Assembly (NCBI GenBank): GCA_934098435.1
Contig: CAKOOV010000009.1
Span: 1-57,871, forward strand
Source of the DNA: an uncultured Bacilli bacterium
GTDB lineage: Bacteria > Bacillota_I > Bacilli_A > RF39 > UBA660
Direction: 5' to 3'
Length of the DNA stretch: 57,871 nt
Both the position numbers and the translations under genes were made by a program. Each line of letters opens with the position of its first letter. The first letter of the stretch is position 1. Below the pieces are notes generated by a model. It saw nothing but the letters and a program-made list of their open reading frames with translations. It was not told the DNA's origin and did no database searches. Shown here one piece after another: positions 1 through 7,700 of the stretch.

Positions 1-67
1 TAATAAATATAAATAAAACAATAAGTAAAACAATTTTAATACGTTTATGAATACCTTTATTAAACAT
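1..67 (-). CDS. PBP-anchor-like membrane protein, N-terminal part only (cut by window edge)
   Basis: The minus strand from 67 encodes MFNKGIHKRIK followed by a run of hydrophobic residues, then leaves the window. It is the same N-terminus as the small gene at 2053-2253 and belongs to a 127-bp direct repeat. GGGTGA lies upstream of the ATG. The short basic head followed by a single membrane helix resembles the anchor of class B penicillin-binding proteins (FtsI/SpoVD type). The real gene may therefore be a full-length PBP beyond the left edge, but only 22 codons are visible. Confidence 0.45.
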   Translation of the reverse strand, partial: MFNKGIHKRIKIVLLIVLFIFI

Positions 68-127
68 AATAGTCACCCTACTTAAGAATATTCAATAAAA
101 AAACATAAATTACAAAACAAAAAGAAG
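1..127. repeat. Direct repeat, copy 1 (of 2)
   Basis: Positions 1-127 match 2187-2313 with only two mismatches (at 78 and 118). The repeat spans the start of a small membrane-protein gene, its RBS and the T-rich side of the upstream terminator. Copy 1 may extend left of the window. Confidence 0.9.
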
Positions 128-153
128 TTGAAAATTTAGTCTTTTCAACCTCT
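118..153 (-). terminator. Hairpin terminator upstream of the left-edge gene
   Basis: On the minus strand an 8-bp GTTGAAAA/TTTTCAAC stem is followed by CTTCTTTTTGTTTTG. It holds the same position relative to the repeated gene as the tsf terminator does at the other copy, but its stem sequence is different. Confidence 0.6.
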
Positions 154-171
154 TAAAATAATTACTTTATC

Positions 172-212
172 ATAGTGGATTTTTATTCACCCACACTATT
201 TGACAAAGAACC
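172..212. mobile_element. Possible ISL3-family terminal inverted repeat (solo remnant)
   Basis: The minus strand starting at 212 reads GGTTCTTTGTCAAATAGTG, which resembles ISL3-family ends (GG-C/T-TCTTTG-type termini). No transposase ORF and no opposite end were found in the window, so at most this is a leftover element end. The call rests on memory of the IR consensus. Confidence 0.3.
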
Positions 213-288
213 ATAAAAATTACATTTTCAGTCTAACAGAAATAGATAATTTTATTTTTAACTCTGTAGAAAGAATTAATAAAGAACT

Positions 289-326
289 AAAAAATTACAT
301 TCCAGACTAGAATGTAATTTTTTTTC
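289..326. terminator. Bidirectional hairpin terminator after the 439-aa gene
   Basis: A 9-bp perfect stem (ATTACATTC/GAATGTAAT, 7-nt loop) has an A run on the left and a T run on the right. It can therefore terminate in both directions. It lies about 65 nt downstream of the stop codon of the membrane protein gene at 389-1708. Confidence 0.85.
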
Positions 327-388
327 TTTATTGTAATTTCAACCGCACCATTTTATCTATATTTTAATTCTATATTATATGATTAATG

Positions 389-1708
389 CTATCTTACCTT
401 CAAATAGAACAATTGGTTATTATCAGTAGTAATTCTTATAATATAACCAGTTTTAAATTCTCCATCTTTTACAGGAACATTATTTTCATCATAGACTTCA
501 ACAGTTCCATTATCTACTTTTAATACATCAAATTTTTTATCATTCAAATAAATATTCAAATAATCATCATCAAGTTCTAAATAAGCAGATTCAATAGGAT
601 AAGTTATTGTTGTATTATTTAATCTAATAGTACCAATTAATGAATAATTAGAATTCATAAATAACATACTCAACATTTTATAATCATTTGTCTTATAATA
701 TGGTAATATTAAATTTTTAATACGTACAAAATAATTTAAATTACAATTACAATTATTCAAAATATAGAAATTTTCAATTAAAGAATTTTTAATTCGATAC
801 TCTGGTTTCTGATACAAGCTATCCTCACCAGTAACATCACAATAAAAATTCTTCTCATTTAACTCACTAATCTCAACAAGACCAAGAAAATGTCCAACAC
901 CATCACCATTTTTCTTTACTGTATAACCATTAGGTTTAAAAGAAAACGTATAATATTCATAAAGTTTTAAAAAGTCAGCTTCATTATAATTTTTAGTATT
1001 TAAATATAATGAATTATAATAACCAGATTTATTTTTTTCTTTTAATCTATTTTTTATCAAACTAGACTTATAGTTAATAAAATATGGATATGATGTTTTA
1101 AATTGTGAATTATATGAATCTATAAAATCAACATAAATCTCATAATCCTTAAAATCACTATTAACTAGTTTAAATAATATCTTATTATTTTGACAAGGTA
1201 AAAACAATGAAACAAATACAAATAAACAAATTATGACAATTTTAATTTTTTTATATTTTTTATCACTAAGATTAAATATAATCATAAATATAAATAGCAT
1301 AAATAATATACAATTTATAGATGAATATATTATATATTTACTTTTATTAGAATAAAAATGTCCATCACCTAAATTATTTCTAAGTATAAATAAATATACA
1401 AAAATAAATAATATAGACATAATTACAAATAAAAAATATCTTTTTTTAACAGTCAAACCATATTTATTTAAACATTTATAAAAAACAAACAGAACTAATA
1501 AAGATACAGTAAAAGCAATTAAACTTTCAACTGCAGAAATATAATTCACTGTATACATCTGTAATATCACAGATATAAGCAATAATATATATATAGCACA
1601 TACAGACATAATGCAAATTAAAACACCCTTATTATTAAATATCTTTGCTAAATTGCTCATTTCTTTTATATTTTTCTTTTTATTCTCTTTTTCTTCTACT
1701 TTTTTCAA
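389..1708 (-). CDS. Polytopic membrane protein of unknown function
   Basis: The product has 439 residues. The start is a TTG preceded by GGTGGAG at good spacing; the first ATG would be at residue 17. About five hydrophobic segments (roughly residues 28-52, 58-77, 90-110, 127-147 and 155-172) follow a Lys/Glu-rich cytoplasmic head. Residues ~175-439 then form a soluble domain, probably outside the membrane, with Cys residues near 'NNCNCNL' and a beta-rich C-terminal end. I recognise no family. It is monocistronic, bounded downstream by the terminator at 289-326 and upstream by a 340-bp gap. It is flanked by the two copies of the 127-bp repeat, so it may have arrived with that duplication. Confidence 0.85.
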   Translation of the reverse strand: MKKVEEKENKKKNIKEMSNLAKIFNNKGVLICIMSVCAIYILLLISVILQMYTVNYISAVESLIAFTVSLLVLFVFYKCLNKYGLTVKKRYFLFVIMSILFIFVYLFILRNNLGDGHFYSNKSKYIIYSSINCILFMLFIFMIIFNLSDKKYKKIKIVIICLFVFVSLFLPCQNNKILFKLVNSDFKDYEIYVDFIDSYNSQFKTSYPYFINYKSSLIKNRLKEKNKSGYYNSLYLNTKNYNEADFLKLYEYYTFSFKPNGYTVKKNGDGVGHFLGLVEISELNEKNFYCDVTGEDSLYQKPEYRIKNSLIENFYILNNCNCNLNYFVRIKNLILPYYKTNDYKMLSMLFMNSNYSLIGTIRLNNTTITYPIESAYLELDDDYLNIYLNDKKFDVLKVDNGTVEVYDENNVPVKDGEFKTGYIIRITTDNNQLFYLKVR

Positions 1709-1709
1709 T

Positions 1710-2052
1710 TTTTACTCCACCGCCAATCATTCTTCTATAGTGTAATCTAACTAATATAAATACGATAAACAACTACTTCAATAACAAGGGTACCATAAAA
1801 GTTATCATAAGTCAAGCTGTAAATTGTTTTTAATGTTTTTTAGTTTTAACTGAATTGTAATTACTACTAATATCTTTAACCATTGCTTTTTTTACTCACA
1901 ATGATATCATATTATTTTACGATTTTCATTTATAATCTTTTTTATATTATATTATCATGAAGATTTTTATAAACATCATACTTGTATTGATGAAATACCT
2001 ATAGATAAATTAAATATTTTAATTGCTAAAATAAGTATCATAATAGAAAATT
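1710..2052. other. Gap without an intact gene; possible coding remnant
   Basis: No intact gene is visible in this 343-bp gap. From about 1950 to the TAA at 2067-2069 the plus strand can be read in one frame as ...TCIDEIPIDKLNILIAKIS..., which looks protein-like but has no plausible start codon. It could be the decayed 3' end of an old plus-strand gene. The rest is AT-rich with no clear hairpin. Confidence 0.35.
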
Positions 2053-2253
2053 CTAAAAATAATTATTAAGTTCATCTTTAACAAAATTAATTATTTGATT
2101 TACTTTTTCTAAATAAAGTCCACTAGCCAAACTATTAAGTTTTTTATAATCAATAACTTCTATATAAAATACTTTAGCTATTATTATAATAAATATAAAT
2201 AAAACAATAAGTAAAACAATTTTAATACGTTTATGAATACCTTTATTAAACAT
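2053..2253 (-). CDS. Short membrane protein resembling a PBP N-terminal anchor
   Basis: Starting at the ATG at 2253 (GGTGA just upstream; a longer ATG at 2265 is less likely), this encodes 66 residues. They form a basic head, one membrane helix (~residues 10-30), then 'VFYIEVIDYKKLNSLASGLY' and a short hydrophilic tail. The pattern after the helix resembles the start of class B penicillin-binding proteins (FYIQV-x-Y-x-K-L-x-x-LA). No PBP dimerisation or transpeptidase domain follows. It is therefore either a small membrane protein in its own right or a truncated 5' fragment left by duplication. Its first third is repeated at the window's left edge. It sits after the tsf terminator. Confidence 0.6.
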   Translation of the reverse strand: MFNKGIHKRIKIVLLIVLFIFIIIIAKVFYIEVIDYKKLNSLASGLYLEKVNQIINFVKDELNNYF

Positions 2254-2313
2254 AATAGTCACCATACTTAAGAATATTCAATAAAAAAACATAAATTACA
2301 AAAGAAAAAGAAG
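2187..2313. repeat. Direct repeat, copy 2 (of 2)
   Basis: Matches 1-127 with two mismatches. It covers the 5' end of the gene at 2053-2253 and runs into the U-tract side of the tsf terminator. Confidence 0.9.
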
Positions 2314-2327
2314 GACCAAAGTCCTTC
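2299..2327 (-). terminator. tsf terminator
   Basis: On the minus strand the stem GAAGGAC/GTCCTTC with a short loop is followed by TTTTTCTTTTG, 10 nt after the tsf stop codon. Confidence 0.85.
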
Positions 2328-2336
2328 AATTAATAA

Positions 2337-3209
2337 TTATCCATTAATTTGCTTAGCCACTTCATCAGCAAAGTTCTCTTCTTTTTTCTCTAAACCTTCG
2401 CCAACTTCATATCTAACAAAAGATACTATTTTCATATTTTTGCCTTCAACATATTTAGAAACTTTCATCTTATTTTCTTTAACAAATCCTTGATCAACTA
2501 GGCAAACTTCTTCAAAGAATTTATTAAGTCTACCATTAACAATCATAGGTAATTTATTAGAATCAAGTCCTTCATTTTCAGCTTGTTCCGTAAGAATAGC
2601 CTTCTCTTTTTCAATCCTTTCTTCAGAAACTGAATCTCTATCTAAGTATAAAGGTCTCATAGCAGCGATTTGCATTGCAATATCTTTTGCTACTTCTGTG
2701 TCATTTCCTTCAAGAAGAGCTAAAGTAACAATCTTACCTCCCATGTGAGAATAAGTACCAAATACTTGATTATCATTTTTTTCTACTAATTCAAATCTTC
2801 TAAAAGATAATTTTTCACCAATAGTAGCTGTCTTATTAACGATAGCCTCTTCTATAGAAGTACCATCCAATTCCAATTTCATAGCTTCTTCCATATTAGC
2901 AGGTTTTTTATCTAATATAACATTAGCAATACCATCTACTAAAGAAATAAATTCAGGATTCTTAGCAACAAAATCAGTCTCAGAATTAACTTCCACTAAA
3001 ACAGCATCATTTCCATTTATCTTAGCAGTAGCAAGACCTTCAGCAGCAATTCTAGTTTGCTTTTTAGCAGCCTTACTAATTCCTTTTTCTCTAAGCCAAG
3101 TAATAGCTTCTTCCATATTACCATTAGTTTCAGTAAGAGCTTTTTTACAATCAAGCATACCTGCTCCAGTTTGTTCCCTAAGTTCTTTAACCATATTTGC
3201 AGTAATCAT
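2337..3209 (-). CDS. tsf: Elongation factor Ts
   Basis: EF-Ts, the nucleotide exchange factor that regenerates EF-Tu-GTP during translation. The 290-residue product has the N-terminal UBA-like domain with 'VKELREQTGAGMLDCKKAL' and the core motif 'NSETDFVAKN', followed by both dimerisation subdomains; length is normal for the family. The ATG at 3209 has a near-perfect AAGGAGGAA RBS. It follows rpsB with an 11-nt gap, the classical rpsB-tsf operon, and ends at a strong terminator. Expression should follow the rpsB promoter. Confidence 0.97.
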   Translation of the reverse strand: MITANMVKELREQTGAGMLDCKKALTETNGNMEEAITWLREKGISKAAKKQTRIAAEGLATAKINGNDAVLVEVNSETDFVAKNPEFISLVDGIANVILDKKPANMEEAMKLELDGTSIEEAIVNKTATIGEKLSFRRFELVEKNDNQVFGTYSHMGGKIVTLALLEGNDTEVAKDIAMQIAAMRPLYLDRDSVSEERIEKEKAILTEQAENEGLDSNKLPMIVNGRLNKFFEEVCLVDQGFVKENKMKVSKYVEGKNMKIVSFVRYEVGEGLEKKEENFADEVAKQING

Positions 3210-3220
3210 AGTATTCCTCC

Positions 3221-4138
3221 TTATTTTAAATTTTCAATTAATTCTTCTTTTTTCATTTTAGAGTAACCTTTAATTTCTTTTTTCTTAGCAAGTTCTCTAA
3301 GTTCAGCAACAGTTAGAATATTTAAATCTAATTCAGGCTTTTCTTCTTTTTCTTCTAAAACTGTAGCTTCTTCTTTTACTTCTTTCTTTTCTTTTTTAAC
3401 AAAAGACTTTTCTTTAGAAGGTTTCTTTTCCTCATCACCAACATAATCAACTATTGTTCCACCATTAGCTTCAATAATAGCATTAGTTAAAGCACCAAGT
3501 ACAACTTTAATACTTCTTACAGCATCGTCATTAGCAGGAAGAACATAATCAACATCATCTGGATCACAATTAGTATCAATAAGACCAAATACAGGTATAC
3601 CAAGTTTCTTAGCTTCATGTATTGCATTATATTCTTTAGTAGAATCAACAATAATAATAGCTTGAGGTAACTTAGTCATTTCTCTAATACCACATAAATT
3701 CTTATTTAACTTCTCATATTCCTTCTTAAGTCCTACTACTTCCTTCTTAGGTAATTTATCAAAAGTACCATCTTTTTCCATTTTTTCTATTTCTTCAAGA
3801 CGATTTACCCTTCTTCTAATAGTTCTAAAATTAGTTAAAGTACCACCTAACCATCTTTCAGTCATATAGTACATATTACTTCTTTCAGCCTCATCCTTAC
3901 ATACTTCTTGTGCTTGCTTTTTAGTACCAACATAAAGTACTTTACCGCCTTCTGAAGCAATCTTATTAAGAGCTTCATAAGCTTCTTCTAATTTAGCAAC
4001 TGTCTTTTGCAAATCAATGATATAAATATCATCTCTAGAGTTATAAATATACTCTTTCATCTTAGGATTCCATCTTTTAGTCTGATGACCAAAATGAACT
4101 CCAGCTTCTAACAAATAGCTCATAGATACTACTGTCAT
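3221..4138 (-). CDS. rpsB: 30S ribosomal protein S2 with C-terminal Rho_N/SAP-like extension
   Basis: Small-subunit protein S2. The start is the ATG at 4138 (MTVVSMSYLLEAGVHFGH), behind AAAGGAGA; an upstream in-frame ATG at 4195 would add 19 residues before that RBS and is rejected. Residues 1 to ~230 are canonical S2. A Lys/Glu-rich linker then leads to about 36 residues ending in 'LTVAELRELAKKKEIKGYSK' and 'EELIENLK'. That pattern fits the Rho N-terminal/SAP-like helix-extended-loop-helix nucleic-acid-binding fold. Ordinary S2 is about 230-260 residues, so the ~65-residue extension stands out. It is the first gene of the rpsB-tsf operon. Confidence 0.95.
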   Translation of the reverse strand: MTVVSMSYLLEAGVHFGHQTKRWNPKMKEYIYNSRDDIYIIDLQKTVAKLEEAYEALNKIASEGGKVLYVGTKKQAQEVCKDEAERSNMYYMTERWLGGTLTNFRTIRRRVNRLEEIEKMEKDGTFDKLPKKEVVGLKKEYEKLNKNLCGIREMTKLPQAIIIVDSTKEYNAIHEAKKLGIPVFGLIDTNCDPDDVDYVLPANDDAVRSIKVVLGALTNAIIEANGGTIVDYVGDEEKKPSKEKSFVKKEKKEVKEEATVLEEKEEKPELDLNILTVAELRELAKKKEIKGYSKMKKEELIENLK

Positions 4139-4252
4139 AATTATCATTTCTCCTTTCGTTTTGCTTCCAAATATCTCATTTTTAATATTCACCATAAGGC
4201 ACTAGAATAATTAAATCAATATTTGTGTATATTTTTTTGAAAAGCCATATAT

Positions 4253-4281
4253 ATATTAACATATAATATGAAATAAGTAAA
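4253..4281 (-). promoter_or_regulatory. Putative sigma-A promoter for rpsB-tsf
   Basis: TTTACT - 17 nt - TAATAT on the minus strand, giving a leader of about 110 nt. In this AT-rich DNA the match is only moderately specific. I did not recognise a defined S2 leader structure. Confidence 0.45.
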
Positions 4282-4301
4282 TAAAATAATCATTATTTTA
4301 A

Positions 4302-4330
4302 ATAAAAAAAGCAGTAAATTAACCGCTTTT
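4302..4330 (-). terminator. Terminator of the 4330-4749 gene
   Basis: Minus-strand stem AAAAGCGGT/ACTGCTTTT (one G-U pair) followed by TTTATTT. It overlaps the stop codon. Confidence 0.75.
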
Positions 4331-4749
4331 TATTTATAATTAATTTTATATTTAATAGAATAAGCCCTATCAAGATTAATATTTTTACCCAAATTAATAG
4401 GTATAGTCTCTAAACTATAAAATTTATCTTCTTCCATTACATATAACATACTTCCAATTTTTTTATTTTTATTATTATAAAAATCAACTTCAATACTATC
4501 AATATCATAATCTTTATCACTGACATTTTTAACCATTGCGCTAAACATATAATAACCATCACTGACTTTATTAATTTTAGCACTCATAAATTGAAAATCA
4601 TCTACAATAGTGTCTTCTTTATATAAGGCACTAGAAGGATCAACAATATCACCCTTAGAACTATCAATAGCCTTATATATAATAAATCCAACACCCCCTA
4701 TAACAAAAACTCCCCCAATAACTACAAATATTTTTAACCATTTATTCAT
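4330..4749 (-). CDS. Membrane-anchored FxLYD-like small exported protein
   Basis: The product has 139 residues from the ATG at 4749 (AGAGGTGA upstream; an earlier GTG start would overlap that RBS). An N-terminal membrane helix (~residues 6-26) precedes a single extracytoplasmic beta-sandwich-like domain with 'VKNVSDKDYDIDSIEVDFYN' and 'GKNINLDRAY'. That resembles the FxLYD fold, in which a short domain describes a conserved neutral exported module. The start codon is 11 nt after the stop of the giant surface protein gene upstream, so the two are co-transcribed. It may be an anchor or accessory of that protein, which is inference from position only. Confidence 0.8.
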   Translation of the reverse strand: MNKWLKIFVVIGGVFVIGGVGFIIYKAIDSSKGDIVDPSSALYKEDTIVDDFQFMSAKINKVSDGYYMFSAMVKNVSDKDYDIDSIEVDFYNNKNKKIGSMLYVMEEDKFYSLETIPINLGKNINLDRAYSIKYKINYK

Positions 4750-4760
4750 ACTAATCACCT

Positions 4761-7700
4761 CTATTTATATGCCATAACTTTAAAACCATTTATATTATCA
4801 CCATGTGAATTTTTTTCATTAGATACAAGACTATATTTAAGATTAGTATAAGAACCACTTTTTCTAATAGGATAAATGGAAAAGTACCTATAACAAGCAT
4901 CACTACTACTATAAATACCACCATTAGCACAACTAAGACCCGTTTTTGTACTTACTAACCTTCCACCAGTATACCATATAACAACATCAGAATTATTATA
5001 TATAACCGAAAATAATTCATTATTTGTAGTTGCACTATATGAAGCAATATAAGGATACATTTCATATCCGTAACCATAATGGCCAAGACGTCCTTCTTTA
5101 ATTTCAGCAGCAGTACAATTATCACGAGTAGCACATACAAGACTTCCGACTTGAATATTGCCTGTTATTTTCATAATACCATATCCAAGATAACCAATAA
5201 CAGACATTTCAACACCAGTACTATCATTAGTCGGATAAGAAGATGCAACCCTAAGTACACCTGGATAGGATATTCCCGTACATGCATATATATGCATACC
5301 ATTAACTGATGATTGAATATGCCATTCATCAGTAGCATACGATTTAATACCAGTAGTACATGCAGTAGAAGCTGAATTAATAACTGAAGCTTCAATAGCA
5401 AGTCTGCTACGCTCATCACTCAAATAAAGTTTAGCAGAACTTTCAACTCTTATTGCACTATTTAAATCATTTGAAATATAAGTTCCACCATCTAAATAAA
5501 GAGCTCCACTATTAACATGAAGTAAAGCAGAATTATCACTTATATTAGTTTGAGATGAATTATAAGTAATTTTACCCGGTCCCCTTATAACAGCTCCCCC
5601 ACTAGAACTATTAAAAGTTAACGACGGTGTAGTTAAAGTATGACTATTAAGCTCAATATATATACCTTTACCAAGATCAGTAGGTCCATAATCAGTAAAT
5701 GTATAACCAGAAGTTTCCGTAACATCATTTAATACTGTTATCGTAGAACCATAACACTTATCATAAGCACCACCAATTGTATCAAAATATCCTTCACTAC
5801 ATGATGAATTAGAGCCAGAATTTTTAGTACGTTTATAATTAAACTTCAACCATCCAGCTACTAAAGTTTGATTACCATTAACACTATATGTATCAGTAGA
5901 AGTAAATTCAGAAAACTTTCTAGTAGAATTAGTCAAATAGTTATTATATAAACCAACCTTATCATTTCTACCAATAGAGGAAACAGTTGAATTACTCTTG
6001 TATTTATCATAATAATAAGTCCAAGGAGCATTAGCATAACTACTACTATACCAACCAGCAAAAATATATCCACTTCTAGTAGGAGTACATAAAGTTCCAT
6101 AAGTACTACCATATGTTACAGTTTTACTAGAACTACTACAACCGCTTCCACCATTATCATTATAAGTAACAGTAAAATGATTGTCCCATCTAGCATATAA
6201 CACTAATGAATTATTAGTAATACCAAGTTGTCCGTTATCATAATTCCATGTATAAGACTTACCAGCTGTCCATCCGTATCCATCATCTGTTCCATTACTA
6301 TTAGTTGTCCAACCTACAAATTTGTAACCAGTTCTAGTAAAAGTATTATTTTTAATAGTTACAGAACCACCTGTAGATACAGTATCAGATGACATTGTAC
6401 CACTTCCACCATTACTATTATAACTAATAGTATAACTATTTGCAGTCCATCTAGCATACAATTTCAAAGTATTATTAGAAATTCCTTTCTGTCCATTATC
6501 ATAATTCCATGTATAAGACTTACCAGCTGTCCATCCATAACCATCATCTGTTCCATTACTATTAGTTGTCCAGCCTGCAAAAGTATAACCTTTTTTTGTA
6601 AATGTATTATTTTTAATAGTTACACTACTACCACTAGATACAGTACTAGAGGACATCGTACCACTTCCACCATTTGCATTATAATTAATCGTATAACTTT
6701 TAGGATTCCATCTAGCATATAACACTAACGCATTATTAGCAATACCATATTGACCATTATCATAATTCCAAGTACCAGACCAACCTTCAGCCCATCCGTA
6801 GCCATCATCTGTTCCATCACTATTAGTTGTCCAACCTGCAAAAGTATAACCAGATCTTGTAAAAGTATTATTTTTAATAGTAGCAGTACCACCAGTAGAT
6901 ACAGTATCAGAAGCCATTGTTCCATTTCCTTGATTTGCATTATAACTAATAGTGTAAGTTTTTATAGTTTTCCATCTAGCATACAATACAAGTTTACTAT
7001 TAGCAATACCAAACTTACCACTTGTATAATTCCAAGTACCACTCCATCCTGTCCAACCATAGCCATCATCTGTTCCATCACTATTAGTTGTCCAACCTTC
7101 AAATAAATAACCATCTCTTGTAAAACCATTATCTTTAATAGTTACAGTAGATCCAGTAGTTGCCAAAGTAGAATTCATCGTTCCACTTCCCTCATTTGCA
7201 TTATATTCAATAAGATATCCAGCCTTCCAACCAGCATATATAGTTTGATTTGCATTAGCAGTAAATTTATCACTAGCTTCATATTGTGATATTCTTCTTC
7301 CTTCATTTTTACCATATTCAAGATAATGATTATATAAAGCATCTTGATCAGTACCAAAAGAATTTTTTAAATCACTATAAGTATCAGCATAATAATTTAA
7401 AGGACTATCCTTATAACCACTATCAAACCAACCAATAAATGTATATCCCTCACGCGTAGGAACGCACATTGTTCCATATATACCGCCTGGAGTAACAGTC
7501 TTACTACTACATCCACTTCCTCCATTATTATTATAAGTAACAGTATATCTATCATTCCAATTAACACCAAGAACAACAGAACAATCAGATTTAGAAGCAT
7601 CACAAAAGTCACTAGCAGCATATTGATCAGTTTGATTAAAGACCTTATTAGCTTGTGTACAACCACTCATACATATCCATTCTTGACCAGAAGTAACAGC

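Noticed and set aside
3057..3266. Plus-strand ORF antisense to the tsf/rpsB junction, and many similar long antisense frames in the surface-protein genes
   Set aside because: These lie fully inside strongly supported genes, lack RBSs and have low-complexity compositions caused by AT- or repeat-rich sense codons.
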